64,000 bases of DNA from Nocardioides sp. GY 10127 (GCF_004919085.1 NZ_STGL01000002.1:186001-250000); one strand, 5' to 3'; shown: positions 33,501-44,408, counted from the first letter of the stretch. A program made the numbers and translations. Notes: generated by a model from the sequence alone, not told the origin.

Positions 33501-36296
33501 CTAGCGGCGGACGATCTCCAGCGAGGTCTCGGACGGCAGCACGCCGTCCGACCCGCCGTAGGAGAACGTCAGCGTGTGGGTCCCCGACTGGGCGAACGGC
33601 CCGAGGCGGAAGCGTGCGGTGCCACCGGACAGGGTGGCGGTGCCGGCCTGGACGCCGTCGACGAGCGCCGTGACGGTGCCGGTCGGCGTGCCCGTGGTCA
33701 GCGGTTCGGCAGCCGTGACGGTGACGTCGACGACGACCTTCTGGCCCCCGTGGACGACGCCGGTCGCGGGGCGGACGAGGTCCGCGTCCACGGTCGTGGC
33801 AGTGCCGATCGGCCCCGGATCGACGCCCACGACCACCGGGTCGTGGTCGGAGGCCCGGAACTGGTTCGGCTGGTAGAGCAGCGTCGCGTTGTAGTTGTAG
33901 CGGCTGTACTCGAAGCCGACGGACTCACCGGAGTTGATGTTCCAGATGTCCGAGCCGGTCACCATGCCGGACGCCACGTCGTTGGCGAGGACGTGGTCGA
34001 GGCTGCCGACCAGGCCGTCGTAGCTGTAGGAGTACTCCCCCTCCGGCGCCAGGTCGGTGTAGCCGTCCGCGTAGAGGACCTGCATGGGGTCCTCCTGCGT
34101 GTAGCTGTTGAAGTCGCCGGTGAGGAAGACGGCGCCGGAGCCACCCAGGTCGCCGGCGAACTCGTCCGCGAACGTGGCCAGGTCGCCGGCCTGCGCCACC
34201 CGGTCCGGGTTGGCGTTGCCCTGCCCGGTGCCGTCGTCGGTGCCGGAGCCCTTGGACTTGAGGTGGTTGACGACGACGGCGAACGCGTCCGCGTCCGAGG
34301 CGCCGACCAGCTTGAAGCCCTGGGCCAGCGGCTGGCGGGCGTTGGAGAAGGCCGCGGACCCGACGAGGACCCGGGACCCGCCCACGGTCTGCACCGTGGC
34401 CGGCTGGTAGATGAACGCGGTGCGGATGACGTCCTGGTCGGCGACGGCCGGCAGGTCGGCGGCGTCCGGCGACGGCACGTAGGCCCACTTCTCGCTGCCC
34501 GCGGCGTCGTTGAGGGCGGCGACCAGGGTCGAGAGCGCCTGGTCGCGGTCGAAGCCGAACTTCACCGAGTTCTCGATCTCCTCCAGCGACACCACGTCGG
34601 CGTCGAGGGTGTTGATCGCGGCGACGATCTTCGCCTCCTGGCGGGCCAGGCTCTCGTCGGTGGCGGCACCGCGCGGCCCGTCCTCGCCGTCTGCGAGCGT
34701 GCAGGTGCCGGCGCCGATCGGGGTGCCCGCCCGGTCGTCGTACGTGGAGCAGGTGCCCCCGTCGGCGACCGCGTCGGCCGCGGTGTAGGTGAAGTAGTTG
34801 AGGACGTTGAAGCTCGACAGCGTCAGCGCGCCGCCGACGTCCCGCGGCGCGGTCTCGTCGGCGCGGGTGTCCTCGAACGTGGCCACGTCGGCGCCCTCGC
34901 CGACGACCGGGGAGGTCGGCTGGAGCTCCCAGGCGCCGTACCGGTAGTCGACGACCACCGGGCCGGTGAAGGTGACCGCCGCACCGACCCGGATCGGGTT
35001 GTCGGTGGTCAGCCACGCCATGGGCGTGTTCTTGGCGCCGTACAGGTAGCTGGCGGTGGAGCCGTCGTCGAGGATGACGCCGCGGGCGGCGTTGTCGGCG
35101 GCGACGCCGGCGACGTCACCGGTCTGGGCGTCCTCGACCTCGGTCGGCTGGAGCAGCGGCGTCGTGCCCGCCGCCAGGCCGATCGTGCCGTAGCCGTTCG
35201 TGTCGTACGTGTCGGTCACCGTCATGGGGCCGGTGGGCGCGAGGAGCTCGGACTCGTGGGCCTCCCGCTCGGCGTCCGTGGTGAACCAGGACGTCGCGAG
35301 CGGCGTGACCGGCTCGAGGGGTGTGTCGAGCAGCGTCCACGTCGGCGAGGTGAGCTCGGTGAGCCCGCTGTACTCGGCGACGGTGGCGGTGACCTCGACG
35401 GAGTCCCCGATCTCGGGGTACGTCGCCGGGCCGTAGACCCACACGGCGTCGGACGCGCCGGGGGTGGCGTCGGTGCCCGTGCCGGTCCCGCCGGTCTGCA
35501 CGACGAAGGAGCTGAGGCCGCCCGTCGGGTAGACGGCCGTCACGACGCCCTGGGTGACGACCTCGTCGTCGACCAGGGGGGACGCGGCGCCGGTGCCCTG
35601 GATCTCGGCGATGGTCGCGGCGACCGGGTCCGGGTCGGGCTCCGGGTCGGTGCCGCCACCGCCGCCCGTGTTGGCCGGCGTGGGCGTGCCGGTGGCCAGG
35701 TCCGCGCTGTTGTCGTCGGTGTCGGTGCCGCCGGCCCGCTGGTCGGAGACGGTGTTGCTGAGCGTCGGGGCCGCGGCGGTCTCGTAGGTCGTGGCGCTGC
35801 CGTAGCCGACGAGGTCGATCACGCCGGCCGTGCCGGTCGTGAGCGAGCCGGTGCCGGGGTTCATCGCGGTCGTGCCCTCGGCCAGGAAGACCAGGCCGCT
35901 GCTGCCGCTCATGGCGATGGCGCCCACCGCGTCCGGCGTCGGCAGCGCCTCGGTGCCCGCCGAGCCGGCGGCCTCCTGCACGAGGTAGTGACCGCCCGCA
36001 GGGACGCTGCCGGCCAGCGCGGTGACGCCGGAGGCGTTCCCGGTGCCGGCGGCGCTGCGGTACTGGACCGAGAGCCCGTCGACGGACACGGCGGCGTCCG
36101 TGGGGTTGTAGAGCTCGATGAAGTCGTTGGTCAGCGTGGCGCCGCTGTTGCCGCCACCGCCGTAGACCTCGCTGATGACGAGGCCGGTTCCTGCCGGGTC
36201 CGCCAGCGCGGGCGCGGGCACGACGAAGGGGACGACCCCGATCGCCATGACCGACACGCTGAGCAGCCCGACCACACGCTTGCGCGTCGTGGACAT
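33501..36296 (-). CDS. Secreted ExeM/NucH-family extracellular endonuclease
   Basis: A 931-residue exported nuclease. A signal peptide (RKRVVGLLSVSVMAIGV, cleavage near ALADP) is followed by a lamin-tail domain (about residues 35-190: ISEVYGGGGNSG, FIELYNP), an OB/Ig-like linker with a GGGGGTDPEPDPDP spacer, and an endonuclease/exonuclease/phosphatase domain (about 485-830: SSFNVLNYF, SLEEIENS, VVNHLKSKG, FLTGDFNSYTQEDP, SDHDPVVV). The catalytic residues E, D, H and D/H in those motifs are present. A C-terminal Ig-like repeat ends the protein. Extracellular DNA digestion and phosphate recovery is the likely role, paired with the adjacent 5'-nucleotidase. Confidence 0.92.
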   Translation of the reverse strand: MSTTRKRVVGLLSVSVMAIGVVPFVVPAPALADPAGTGLVISEVYGGGGNSGATLTNDFIELYNPTDAAVSVDGLSVQYRSAAGTGNASGVTALAGSVPAGGHYLVQEAAGSAGTEALPTPDAVGAIAMSGSSGLVFLAEGTTAMNPGTGSLTTGTAGVIDLVGYGSATTYETAAAPTLSNTVSDQRAGGTDTDDNSADLATGTPTPANTGGGGGTDPEPDPDPVAATIAEIQGTGAASPLVDDEVVTQGVVTAVYPTGGLSSFVVQTGGTGTGTDATPGASDAVWVYGPATYPEIGDSVEVTATVAEYSGLTELTSPTWTLLDTPLEPVTPLATSWFTTDAEREAHESELLAPTGPMTVTDTYDTNGYGTIGLAAGTTPLLQPTEVEDAQTGDVAGVAADNAARGVILDDGSTASYLYGAKNTPMAWLTTDNPIRVGAAVTFTGPVVVDYRYGAWELQPTSPVVGEGADVATFEDTRADETAPRDVGGALTLSSFNVLNYFTYTAADAVADGGTCSTYDDRAGTPIGAGTCTLADGEDGPRGAATDESLARQEAKIVAAINTLDADVVSLEEIENSVKFGFDRDQALSTLVAALNDAAGSEKWAYVPSPDAADLPAVADQDVIRTAFIYQPATVQTVGGSRVLVGSAAFSNARQPLAQGFKLVGASDADAFAVVVNHLKSKGSGTDDGTGQGNANPDRVAQAGDLATFADEFAGDLGGSGAVFLTGDFNSYTQEDPMQVLYADGYTDLAPEGEYSYSYDGLVGSLDHVLANDVASGMVTGSDIWNINSGESVGFEYSRYNYNATLLYQPNQFRASDHDPVVVGVDPGPIGTATTVDADLVRPATGVVHGGQKVVVDVTVTAAEPLTTGTPTGTVTALVDGVQAGTATLSGGTARFRLGPFAQSGTHTLTFSYGGSDGVLPSETSLEIVRR

Positions 36297-36370
36297 GAAG
36301 TTTTCTCCCGAGAAGGCTGAAACGAAGAAGATCCTGAGAAGCGCCTTACCTTAATCATGAGATCCCCCTG

Positions 36371-36405
36371 TGAAACAAGGACGTCAGATGAACGCTCTGT
36401 AACAG
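36371..36405 (-). promoter_or_regulatory. PhoP-box-like direct repeats upstream of nuclease gene
   Basis: On the minus strand three consecutive 10-11 nt units begin GTTACAGAGC, GTTCATCTGAC and GTCCTTGTTTC, about 75-110 bp before the start. Actinobacterial PhoP boxes are 11-nt repeats of GTTCACC type. Only the middle unit is a good match, so this is a suggestion. Confidence 0.35.
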
Positions 36406-36547
36406 AATCCCTGCCCTCGGGGACGTAACGCGAGCACCTCCTCGCGACACGCTCGCCGCCGGGTCGGGGCCGTCCGGCCGCTATCACGCGCGGCCGGGGG
36501 CGCCTGCTCGCGGGGTCGCCGCGCACGCTCGCCCCGACACGCAGCGC

Positions 36548-36575
36548 GGCCCGCCCCTCGAGCGAGGGGCGGGCC
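36548..36575. terminator. Hairpin downstream of pgsA
   Basis: GGCCCGCCCCTCG, loop AG, and its perfect complement CGAGGGGCGGGCC: a 13-bp stem between the nuclease promoter region and the pgsA stop. Confidence 0.65.
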
Positions 36576-36618
36576 GTCGGCGCAGGTCAGAGGCCTGCGG
36601 AAGCAGTCGGTGCCGGGG

Positions 36619-37236
36619 TCAGCGCAGCTGGTCGCGCTGCTTCCACAGCTCCTTGTAGAACTCCCAGCCGGACCAGAGCGTCAGCGCCACGGCCACCGCC
36701 AGCAGGGCCTGGAAGACGTAGAAGAGGATCTGGAACGGCAGTTCCAGGACGCCGGGGAGGTCCGGGTCGAGCAGCGGCAGCGTCAGCCCGCCGAGGGCGA
36801 GCGCCTGGACCGTCGTCTTGAGCTTCCCGAGGTCCTTGGCGGCGATGACGACCTTGCGCAGCACCGAGAGCCGCAGCAGCGTCACGCTCCACTCGCGCAG
36901 CAGGACCACGATCGTCACCCACCACCAGACGTCCCCCACGATGGACAGGCCGATGAAGGCCATGCCGGTGATCGCCTTGTCGGCGATGGGGTCGGCGATC
37001 TTGCCGAAGTCCGTGACCAGGTTGCGGGCCCGCGCGAGGTCGCCGTCGATCTTGTCGGTGATCATCGCGACGAGGAAGAGCGCCCAGGCGATGGTCCGCG
37101 ACGTGGCGGACTCGCCCCCGTCGTAGAGCAGCGCCCAGCCGAAGAACGGCACCATGACGATGCGCAGCGTCGTCAGGGCGTTGGGGAGGTTCCAGTTGGA
37201 CGGCTTGCCGGTCGTCCCGGCGCTGTCGGTGCTCAC
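36619..37236 (-). CDS. pgsA: CDP-diacylglycerol-glycerol-3-phosphate 3-phosphatidyltransferase
   Basis: A 205-residue membrane enzyme that makes phosphatidylglycerophosphate, the first committed step to phosphatidylglycerol and cardiolipin. The CDP-alcohol phosphotransferase motif DxxDGxxARx8GxxxDxxxD is complete ([12 protein letters not shown]...[12 protein letters not shown]). About five membrane spans are visible. GTG 37236 overlaps the rimO stop (GTGA). In most actinobacteria cinA and clgR follow; here they do not follow directly. Confidence 0.95.
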   Translation of the reverse strand: MSTDSAGTTGKPSNWNLPNALTTLRIVMVPFFGWALLYDGGESATSRTIAWALFLVAMITDKIDGDLARARNLVTDFGKIADPIADKAITGMAFIGLSIVGDVWWWVTIVVLLREWSVTLLRLSVLRKVVIAAKDLGKLKTTVQALALGGLTLPLLDPDLPGVLELPFQILFYVFQALLAVAVALTLWSGWEFYKELWKQRDQLR

Positions 37237-38747
37237 TGCGACCACGTCCCGTGGGTGGCGGACTCCGACGGGGTGACGGCCGCCAGCAGGTCGATGCCCT
37301 CGCTGCCCACCACGTGCGCCCGGACGATCGAGCCGACCGGGGCGTCCACGGCGTCCACGTCGAGCAGGGTCGTCGTGCCGTCCACCTCGGGCCCCTGGAA
37401 GGCCGCACGGCCGACGGGGCCGTTCGGGTCGCTGTCGACGTCCTCCACGAGCACCTCCACGATCTCGCCCACCCGCTCCTCGGCGCGCTCCTCGTTGAGC
37501 CGCTCGACGAGCTCGGAGACGTGCTGGGCGCGAGCCCGCACCTCGTCCTCGTCCAGCTTGTCGTCGTAGCCGGCCGCCTCGGTGCCGTCCTCGTCGGAGT
37601 AGCCGAAGACGCCGGTGACGTCCATGCGCGCGGCCACGAGGAAGGCGCAGAGGGTCTCCAGGTCCTCCTCGGTCTCGCCGGGGAAGCCGACGATGACGTT
37701 GGAGCGCACGCCCGCGGTGGGGGCGAGCGCGCGGACCTGCTCGAGCAGGCCCAGGAAGCTCTCGGGGTCGCCGAAGCGGCGCATCCGTCGCAGCACGCTC
37801 GCCGAGGCGTGCTGGAAGGAGAGGTCGAAGTAGGGGACGACGCCGGGCGTCTGCGCGATGGCCTCGATCAGCCCGGGGCGGGTCTCGGCGGGCTGGAGGT
37901 AGGAGACGCGGACGCGCTCGATGCCGTCCACGGCGGCCAGCTCGGGCAGCAGCGTCTCGAGGAGCCGCAGGTCGCCCAGGTCCTTGCCGTAGGACGTGGA
38001 GTTCTCCGAGACCAGGAACAGCTCCTTCACGCCCTGCTCGGCCAGCCAGCGCGCCTCGTCGAGCACGTCGGTGGGACGGCGGGAGACGAACGAGCCGCGG
38101 AACGACGGGATCGCGCAGAAGCTGCACCGGCGGTCGCAGCCGGAGGCGAGCTTGAGGGACGCCGTCGGGCCGTCGTCCAGCCGACGGCGCAGGGACGCGG
38201 GGCCGGAGGCGTGACCGGGGACGGCTGCCGTGGACAGCGAGCGCTCCACCGGGCTGATCGGGAGGAGCAGACGCCGGTCGGAGGGCGTGTGCGCCTGGTG
38301 GGTCTCCCCCGCCACGATCGAGCGGAGCCGTTCGGCGATCACCGGGTAGTCGTCGAAGCCCAGGACCGCGTCGGCCTCGGGCAGCGACTCCGCCAGGTCC
38401 TTGCCGTAGCGCTCGGCCATGCAGCCCACCGCGACGACGGCCTGCGCCTTGCCGCCGTGGCTGGTCTTCAGGTCCGCGGCCTCGAGCAGGGTGTCGACGC
38501 TGTCCTTCTTCGCCGACTCCACGAACCCGCAGGTGTTCACCACCACGGTGTCCGCCTCGGACGGCTCGGAGACGAGCCGGAAGCCGCCGGCCTCGAGGCG
38601 GCCGGCCAGCTCCTCGGAGTCCACCTCGTTGCGGGCGCACCCGAGGGTGACCATCGCCACGGAGAGGAGGGGCCGCTCGGGGTCCGGGCCTCCCTCCTCG
38701 GCGGGTCGGGAGTCGCGGTCAGGGGCGGCGGCGGGAGTGGTGGTCAT
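37233..38747 (-). CDS. rimO: Ribosomal protein uS12 methylthiotransferase RimO
   Basis: A 504-residue radical-SAM enzyme that adds a methylthio group to an aspartate of ribosomal protein S12. The N-terminal MTTase cluster cysteines are C37, C73 and C109; the radical-SAM cysteines are C204, C208 and C211 (CDRRCSFC). A C-terminal TRAM domain ends the protein. The N-terminal 25 residues are a Pro/Glu-rich extension. RimO is separated from the RodZ-like gene by a 98-bp gap, which may hold its promoter. Confidence 0.95.
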   Translation of the reverse strand: MTTTPAAAPDRDSRPAEEGGPDPERPLLSVAMVTLGCARNEVDSEELAGRLEAGGFRLVSEPSEADTVVVNTCGFVESAKKDSVDTLLEAADLKTSHGGKAQAVVAVGCMAERYGKDLAESLPEADAVLGFDDYPVIAERLRSIVAGETHQAHTPSDRRLLLPISPVERSLSTAAVPGHASGPASLRRRLDDGPTASLKLASGCDRRCSFCAIPSFRGSFVSRRPTDVLDEARWLAEQGVKELFLVSENSTSYGKDLGDLRLLETLLPELAAVDGIERVRVSYLQPAETRPGLIEAIAQTPGVVPYFDLSFQHASASVLRRMRRFGDPESFLGLLEQVRALAPTAGVRSNVIVGFPGETEEDLETLCAFLVAARMDVTGVFGYSDEDGTEAAGYDDKLDEDEVRARAQHVSELVERLNEERAEERVGEIVEVLVEDVDSDPNGPVGRAAFQGPEVDGTTTLLDVDAVDAPVGSIVRAHVVGSEGIDLLAAVTPSESATHGTWSQ

Positions 38748-38845
38748 CTCGATGAACGAGTATGGCGCGCCGGGAGGGCCTGGGCGAACCCTGACCTCCC
38801 GACGCGCCGTGGTCGACCGCGTCCGCCGGCGTCACCGGCGCGTGC

Positions 38846-41092
38846 TCAGCCGGCCGTGTACGTGTCCTCCGCGGCGTGGCCGGTGCGGCCCATGGCGCCC
38901 TGGTCCACGCCCCCGACGCTGACCTCGAGCGAGCCGTCCGTGGTGCGGATGCGCACCGGCTGGGAGACCTTGTCCAGCGTCTCGACCTCACCGAAGGCGA
39001 GGTTGCCCCGGAAGACCAGCTCGTTGGAGCCGTCCCGGACCACCACGTGCGCACCTCCGCCGGCGGCCGTCAGCACCACGGTGGTGCGGGCGCCGGTGGT
39101 GGCCGAGGACGTCGCGAGGGTGGGGACGTCCTGGGCCGGGTCGGCCCCTCCGTCGACGACGAGGCGGGCGATGCTCCAGGCGAGCACCAGAGCCATCACG
39201 GCCGCCACGAGCACCGACCAGCGAGGGCTGCCCGGACTGCTGAACCGGTGCGGACGGGCCGCCGGGTCCACCCCGAAGACCCGCTGGGGGCTGACGGGCG
39301 CGTGGGCGTAGTGGCTGTCGTAGAGGGCGACCAGCGGGGCGGCGTCGATGCCGAGGACGCGGCCGAGGGTACGCAGGTGGCCGCGGGCGTAGAAGTCGCC
39401 GCCGCACGGGGCGAAGTCGTCGACCTCCATGGCCTCGATGACGTGCGGGCGCACCCGCGTCCGGTCGGCCAGCTGGTCGACCGAGAGCCCCAGCCGGGTC
39501 CGCGCCGCGGCCAGCTCGGGCCCGATGACGGGCTCGGCCGCGGGGTGCTCCTCGTCGTCCCAGACGATGGGGTCGACGGGGTGGCCCTCGCGGGCGATCG
39601 GCCGGACGCGGTCGCCCCAGGTGGAGGTGTCCTCCACCAGGTCCACCGACCCGGGACGCCGCAGCTCGCGGGCCTCGGGCAGCGAGGGCCGCGCCTCGTC
39701 GGCGGAGCGCTCGCCGGCGTCGAGCTTCAGCGCGTTGGCGCCGAAGACGGTGACGTCGCCGTCACCGTGGCCGCCGACGCGGACGCCGGTCTCGGAGGCG
39801 GGGTGACGGGTGACGACGTCGCTGCGGACGCCGGCGACGGCCGGACGGGTCGACGCGGGAGCGGGACCCGCGGCCTCGACCACCGGCTGCGCGGGGCCGG
39901 CCGTCTCACGGTGCCCACGGCCGAGGCCGGAGAGCGCCGAGAGGCCCGGCAGCCCGGGCAGGAGCGCCGACATGCGGTGCATCGCGTCGCTGAACGGGTT
40001 GCGGGAGGCCGGCACGGAGCCGACCCCGGCGGGTGCCGGGGAGGACGCCGCGGCGCGGGGGTCCTCGTCGAGCGGGTCCGTCAGCGGGTCCCACGTCCGG
40101 GGCTCGGATGCCGGGGCGAAGGACGGGGCGTCGGACTCCCCCAGCGGCACGTCGCTGAGCGCCGGGATCTCGCCCGTGGGCGCGTCGTCGTCCCAGACCT
40201 CCTCGACCGAGGCGTCGTCCGGGACGTCCTCGACCGGGGCGTCCTCGACCGCGACGTCCTCGACCGCGACGTCCTCGACCGGGGCGTCCTCGACCGGGGC
40301 GTCGTCCCAGGCGCCGGCGGTCTCGAACGCCGCGGCAGCGGTGGTGGCCGCAGCGGTGGCCGCGGGCTCGACCGGCGGCTCGACGAACCGGTGGTCCTCC
40401 TCGCCCTCGCTGCCGAGGTGGTCGTCGAGGTCCTCGCCGTACCCGTCGGCGTGCTCGTGGGAGTGCGCCTGCTGACCGGCCGCCCACTCGTCGGGGTCGA
40501 CGTACTCGTAACCCTCGATCTCGGCGACGTCGCAGCGGCCGGCGGAGAGCTCGGCGAGCGCGTCCACGAGGTCGCGGTGCCGCGGCAGCAGCCCGCTCAC
40601 CATGGTGGCGGCGCCGAGGCGCAGTGCGATCGGGTCGCCGGTGGCGGGCAGGACGTCCAGCGAGCCGTCCTTCCACCACGACGCGCGCGGCAGCACCTCG
40701 ACCGCCTGCAGCTCCGACCAGGGGAACCCCTGCCAGGTGCGGCCGTCGCGGACGCGGACGCCCTGGGCGTCGGCGACCAGCAGCGGGGTGCGGCCGTCGA
40801 TCAGCGTCATGACGTGGGTGGCCCCGACCGCGAGGACGACGAGGAGCACCACGACGTCGAGGAGGGACGGGCCGCTGAGCACGCGCACCAGGTACGCGAG
40901 CGTGAGGAGGGCCGCGAGGCCGGTGACGACCGCGGAGAGGCGCGTGTTGCGGCGCAGCTCCACGACGAGGGGCGCCTCGGCCGTCTCCCCGGTGGGCTCG
41001 TCGGGGATCGCAGGTCCGGTCACGTCCTGGGCGGGCTCGGCGCCGTCCATGGCCTGGGCGTCGTCCGCCCCGGGCTGCTCGTGCTCGTTCAC
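38846..41092 (-). CDS. RodZ-like helix-turn-helix membrane protein with N-terminal PH-like domain
   Basis: A 748-residue protein. Two membrane spans near residues 50-95 are followed by a PH-like stretch ([17 protein letters not shown]); a long acidic linker includes tandem [10 protein letters not shown] repeats (about 265-300). The RodZ-type HTH begins about residue 555 ([19 protein letters not shown]...[14 protein letters not shown]), then a single span ([20 protein letters not shown]) and a C-terminal RodZ/DUF4115-type β-domain follow. RodZ links MreB-type cytoskeleton to the cell wall in rods; the actinobacterial relatives lie between ftsK and rimO as here. The PH-like N-terminal half is a fusion not seen in E. 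coli RodZ. GTG 41092 overlaps the ftsK stop. Confidence 0.8.
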   Translation of the reverse strand: MNEHEQPGADDAQAMDGAEPAQDVTGPAIPDEPTGETAEAPLVVELRRNTRLSAVVTGLAALLTLAYLVRVLSGPSLLDVVVLLVVLAVGATHVMTLIDGRTPLLVADAQGVRVRDGRTWQGFPWSELQAVEVLPRASWWKDGSLDVLPATGDPIALRLGAATMVSGLLPRHRDLVDALAELSAGRCDVAEIEGYEYVDPDEWAAGQQAHSHEHADGYGEDLDDHLGSEGEEDHRFVEPPVEPAATAAATTAAAAFETAGAWDDAPVEDAPVEDVAVEDVAVEDAPVEDVPDDASVEEVWDDDAPTGEIPALSDVPLGESDAPSFAPASEPRTWDPLTDPLDEDPRAAASSPAPAGVGSVPASRNPFSDAMHRMSALLPGLPGLSALSGLGRGHRETAGPAQPVVEAAGPAPASTRPAVAGVRSDVVTRHPASETGVRVGGHGDGDVTVFGANALKLDAGERSADEARPSLPEARELRRPGSVDLVEDTSTWGDRVRPIAREGHPVDPIVWDDEEHPAAEPVIGPELAAARTRLGLSVDQLADRTRVRPHVIEAMEVDDFAPCGGDFYARGHLRTLGRVLGIDAAPLVALYDSHYAHAPVSPQRVFGVDPAARPHRFSSPGSPRWSVLVAAVMALVLAWSIARLVVDGGADPAQDVPTLATSSATTGARTTVVLTAAGGGAHVVVRDGSNELVFRGNLAFGEVETLDKVSQPVRIRTTDGSLEVSVGGVDQGAMGRTGHAAEDTYTAG
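40226..40310. repeat. 15-bp tandem repeats inside the RodZ-like gene
   Basis: Five or six near-copies of a 15-bp unit (TCCTCGACCG plus variants of GGGCG/CGACG) encode repeated (A/V)VED(A/V)P-type pentapeptides. They are in frame and probably vary in number between strains. Confidence 0.75.
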
Positions 41093-43941
41093 ATCTCCCC
41101 CTGCAGGGTCGCGATCACACCGTCCACCTCGTCGGGCTTCACCAGGACGTCGCGCGCCTTGGAGCCCTCACTGGGACCGACGACGCCGCGGGACTCGAGG
41201 ATGTCCATGAGGCGACCGGCCTTGGCGAAGCCGACGCGCAGCTTGCGCTGGAGCATCGACGTGGAGCCGAACTGGGTCGAGACGATGAGCTCGACGGCCT
41301 GGATCACCAGGTCGAGGTCGTCGCCGATGTCGTCGTCGAGCTCCTTCTTGGAGGCCGCCGGTGCGGTGACGTCCTCGCGGTAGGTCGGCTCGAGCTGGGT
41401 CTTGCAGTGCTGGACGACCTCGCGGATCTCCGCCTCGGTCACCCACGAGCCCTGCACGCGGACCGGCTTGGAGGCGCCCATCGGCAGGAACAGTCCGTCA
41501 CCCTGGCCGACCAGCTTCTCGGCGCCCGGCTGGTCGAGGATGACCCGGCTGTCGGCGAGGCTGGAGGTGGCGAACGCCAGGCGGCTCGGCACGTTGGCCT
41601 TGATCAGGCCGGTGACGACGTCCACGGACGGACGCTGCGTGGCGAGCACGAGGTGGATGCCGGCGGCGCGGGCGAGCTGCGTGATGCGGACGACCGCGTC
41701 CTCGACGTCCCGCGGCGCCACCATCATGAGGTCGGCGAGCTCGTCGACGATGACGAGCAGGTACGGGTACGGCTCCAGCTTCCGCTCACTGCCCAGAGGC
41801 AGCTCCACGTTGCCGGCGCGGACGGCCTTGTTGAAGTCGTCCACGTGGCGGAAGCCGAAGTTGGCGAGGTCGTCGTAGCGCAGGTCCATCTCGCGCACGA
41901 CCCAGGCCAGCGCCTCGGCGGCCTTCTTGGGGTTGGTGATGATCGGGGTGATCAGGTGCGGGACGCCCTCGTAGGCGTTCAGCTCGACCCGCTTGGGGTC
42001 GACCATGATCATCCGCACCTCGTCGGGCGTCGAGCGCATGAGGATCGAGGTGATCATCGAGTTGATGAAGGACGACTTGCCCGAGCCCGTCGCGCCCGCG
42101 ACCAGCAGGTGCGGCATCTTGGCGAGGTTGGCGACGACGAAGCCGCCCTCCACGTCCTTGCCCAGGCCGGTGATCATCGGGTGGTGGTCGTTGCGCGCCT
42201 TGCCGCTGCGCAGGACGTCACCGAGGCTGACGATCTCCTTGTCGAGGTTCGGGATCTCGACGCCGACCGCGGACTTGCCGGGGATCGGGCTGAGGATGCG
42301 CACGTCGGCGGAGGCCACCGCGTAGGCGATGTTCTTCTGGATGCCGGTGATCTTCTCGACCTTCACGCCGGCGCCGAGCTCGACCTCGTAGCGGGTGACC
42401 GTCGGGCCGCGGGTGTAGCCCGTGACCTGGGCGTCGATGCCGAACTCCTCCAGCACCTGGGTCAGGCGGGCCACCACGTCGTCCGAGGCCTTGGACTTCG
42501 GCTTGTGGGGCGAGCCGGCCTTGAGCACGTCGCTGCCGGGGAGGCTGTAGGTGATGTCGCCGGAGAGCTCGAGCTGCTCGACGCGGGCGGGGAGCTCCGC
42601 GTGCGGCGGGGGCACGAGGTCGTGCTTGTCCTCGGCGTGCGTCGCGCCGTCGTCGCCCCGGGACGCCGCGGGCGCGGCCGCACCGGCGGCACCGGCCGCG
42701 CTCGCGGCGGCGAGGCCGGCAGCGGCGCCGACCGCCAGGTCGAGGCCGTCGGGGTGGTGCTCGTCGTCGGCGGTGTCCGCGGGGCCGTCGGCCTCGCCGT
42801 CCAGGATGTCGAGCCCGGCCTCGTCCTCGTCGTGCTTGCGTCCGCGACGGAAGAGCTTGCGTCCGCGACCCGACTCGGTGTGCTCCAGCGCGACGTCGAG
42901 GGCGTCCCGCTCGCGCTGGGCGACGGCCGGGATCGGGCCGGTGTCCTCGTTCTCGATGCGGCGCCGCGTGGCGGTGTCGACGAGGGGCGAGTCGTAGGCG
43001 GGCGAGCCCATGTCGGGGTCGATCCCGCCGCGCCGGGCCGCGAGCGCGGCCTGCGCCTCCGGCGTCCGCCCGAGGAGGCGGTCGCGCAGGTCGGCGAGCT
43101 TGTGCGGCACCTGGTAGACGGGCGTGGCGGTGATGACCAGCACGCCGAAGAAGGAGAGCAGGAGCAGCAGGGGGACGACGATGAGCTCGGTGCGCAGGAG
43201 ATCCATGAGCAGCGAGGCGACGACGTAGCCGACCGCCCCTCCGCCCTCGCGCAGCGGCGTGACGTCACCGTCCACCGGCTGCGGGTCGCCGTTGGCGAGG
43301 TGGACGATGCCGAGGACGCCGAAGGCCAGCGCGGCCCAGCCGATCACCTGGCGGCCGACGGGGCCATTGCCCACCGGGTCGCGCATGAGGCGCCAGCCGG
43401 ACCACACGAGCGCCAGCGGGACCAGCCAGCCGATCTTGCCGACGCTGCCCTGGACGGCGACCCGGACGACGTCGGTGACGGGGCTGGAGAGCTGGAACCA
43501 CACGGCGGCCGCGCAGACGAGCGCCAGCGCGACGAGGGCCAGGCCCGCGCCGTCCCGGCGGTGCTCCGGCTCGAGGTCCCGGGCGCTGCGCCCGATCCCC
43601 CGCGCCGCGGCGCCCACGGCGTGGGCGATCCCCAGCCAGACGGCGCGCAGGCCGCGCGCCACCAGGCCGAAGAACCGCGCCACCGGACCCGGCCCGTTGC
43701 GCACCGCGCGCGGGGCCGGCCGGCTGCTCGAGGTCCTCGAGCCGCTCTTGGCCGGACTCTTCGACGTGCCCTTGGAGGCCGTCTTGGAGGTCGCTGGACG
43801 CCGCCCGGTCGCGGTGGACCGGGCGGCGGTGGTCGTACTCCGGGATCGGGTGCTCGAGCTGTTCCGTCCGGACGGGGAAGACCCGGACGAGGTCGTGCTC
43901 GTGCTCCGCGAACCCGGCGGGGAAGACGTACGGGTCGCCAT
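41089..43941 (-). CDS. ftsK: DNA translocase FtsK/SpoIIIE
   Basis: A 950-residue chromosome-segregation motor. A Ser/Thr/Arg-rich cytosolic start, four N-terminal membrane spans (about residues 105-265), a Gly/Ala/Asp linker (about 300-470), then the AAA motor with Walker [11 protein letters not shown] near residue 615 and a γ DNA-reading domain ([22 protein letters not shown]). ATG 43941 is preceded by a leaderless TAGGGT 7 nt upstream; three codons further upstream there is another possible ATG. The stop overlaps the RodZ-like gene start (GTGA). FtsK pumps DNA at the division septum and activates XerCD at dif. Confidence 0.95.
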   Translation of the reverse strand: MATRTSSPPGSRSTSTTSSGSSPSGRNSSSTRSRSTTTAARSTATGRRPATSKTASKGTSKSPAKSGSRTSSSRPAPRAVRNGPGPVARFFGLVARGLRAVWLGIAHAVGAAARGIGRSARDLEPEHRRDGAGLALVALALVCAAAVWFQLSSPVTDVVRVAVQGSVGKIGWLVPLALVWSGWRLMRDPVGNGPVGRQVIGWAALAFGVLGIVHLANGDPQPVDGDVTPLREGGGAVGYVVASLLMDLLRTELIVVPLLLLLSFFGVLVITATPVYQVPHKLADLRDRLLGRTPEAQAALAARRGGIDPDMGSPAYDSPLVDTATRRRIENEDTGPIPAVAQRERDALDVALEHTESGRGRKLFRRGRKHDEDEAGLDILDGEADGPADTADDEHHPDGLDLAVGAAAGLAAASAAGAAGAAAPAASRGDDGATHAEDKHDLVPPPHAELPARVEQLELSGDITYSLPGSDVLKAGSPHKPKSKASDDVVARLTQVLEEFGIDAQVTGYTRGPTVTRYEVELGAGVKVEKITGIQKNIAYAVASADVRILSPIPGKSAVGVEIPNLDKEIVSLGDVLRSGKARNDHHPMITGLGKDVEGGFVVANLAKMPHLLVAGATGSGKSSFINSMITSILMRSTPDEVRMIMVDPKRVELNAYEGVPHLITPIITNPKKAAEALAWVVREMDLRYDDLANFGFRHVDDFNKAVRAGNVELPLGSERKLEPYPYLLVIVDELADLMMVAPRDVEDAVVRITQLARAAGIHLVLATQRPSVDVVTGLIKANVPSRLAFATSSLADSRVILDQPGAEKLVGQGDGLFLPMGASKPVRVQGSWVTEAEIREVVQHCKTQLEPTYREDVTAPAASKKELDDDIGDDLDLVIQAVELIVSTQFGSTSMLQRKLRVGFAKAGRLMDILESRGVVGPSEGSKARDVLVKPDEVDGVIATLQGEM

Positions 43942-43948
43942 GCTGAGC

Positions 43949-43954
43949 ACCCTA
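43949..43954 (-). promoter_or_regulatory. -10 element of leaderless ftsK promoter
   Basis: TAGGGT on the minus strand, ending 7 nt before the ftsK ATG. Confidence 0.6.
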
Positions 43955-44324
43955 GGGGACTGTCACAGCCGTCCCGGGGATTAACAGCCGTCCCACCCTC
44001 ACGTGTCGCTTGAGGGTTTTGTCACCGCGGGGCTCTGAGCGCCCTCGGCCCGGTCACGTTTGGTCAGAGATGCGTCCTCTTCGGGCCACGGACACCACGT
44101 TTGGTCCCCAACCGGCGACGGCCGCTTGAAATTCGCCCCGCGGCGTGGCAGGCCGCGGACCCGTGACACACCAGGACGCAAAGCCCACCGATGAGCCCCG
44201 TCCTCAGACCGGAACAACCCGAAGCCTCAGCGGCCCTCAGCTCTCTGACCTGCGACGATCCGGGGCCGCACGCATCACCGAGCGGGTTGTTCCGGTCCTG
44301 GGACGGCAGGCTTAGGAGACGACA
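43955..44324. other. Non-coding gap between rnj and ftsK with repeat elements
   Basis: No convincing gene in either strand. It holds an 11-bp direct repeat CACGTTTGGTC at 44055-44065 and 44096-44106 (41 bp apart), which may be regulator sites for ftsK. It also holds a 22-bp imperfect inverted repeat (44200-44221 with 44283-44304; 19 of 22 match, ending in the exact 14-mer ACCGGAACAACCCG) around a 61-nt centre. I know no function for these. Confidence 0.6.
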
Positions 44325-44384
44325 GAGCCGCGGGCGGTGGAGGACGTCGTGCTCGAGCACAGCGCCCACCCCGGCCCGCGGCTC
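44325..44384 (-). terminator. Branched terminator hairpin after rnj
   Basis: GAGCCGCGGGC (44325-44335) pairs with GCCCGCGGCTC (44374-44384), and the 38-nt interior contains its own palindrome GTGCTCGAGCAC. It is the first structure past the rnj stop. Confidence 0.55.
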
Positions 44385-44408
44385 GGTCAGCGGATCAGGA
44401 GAACCGGA

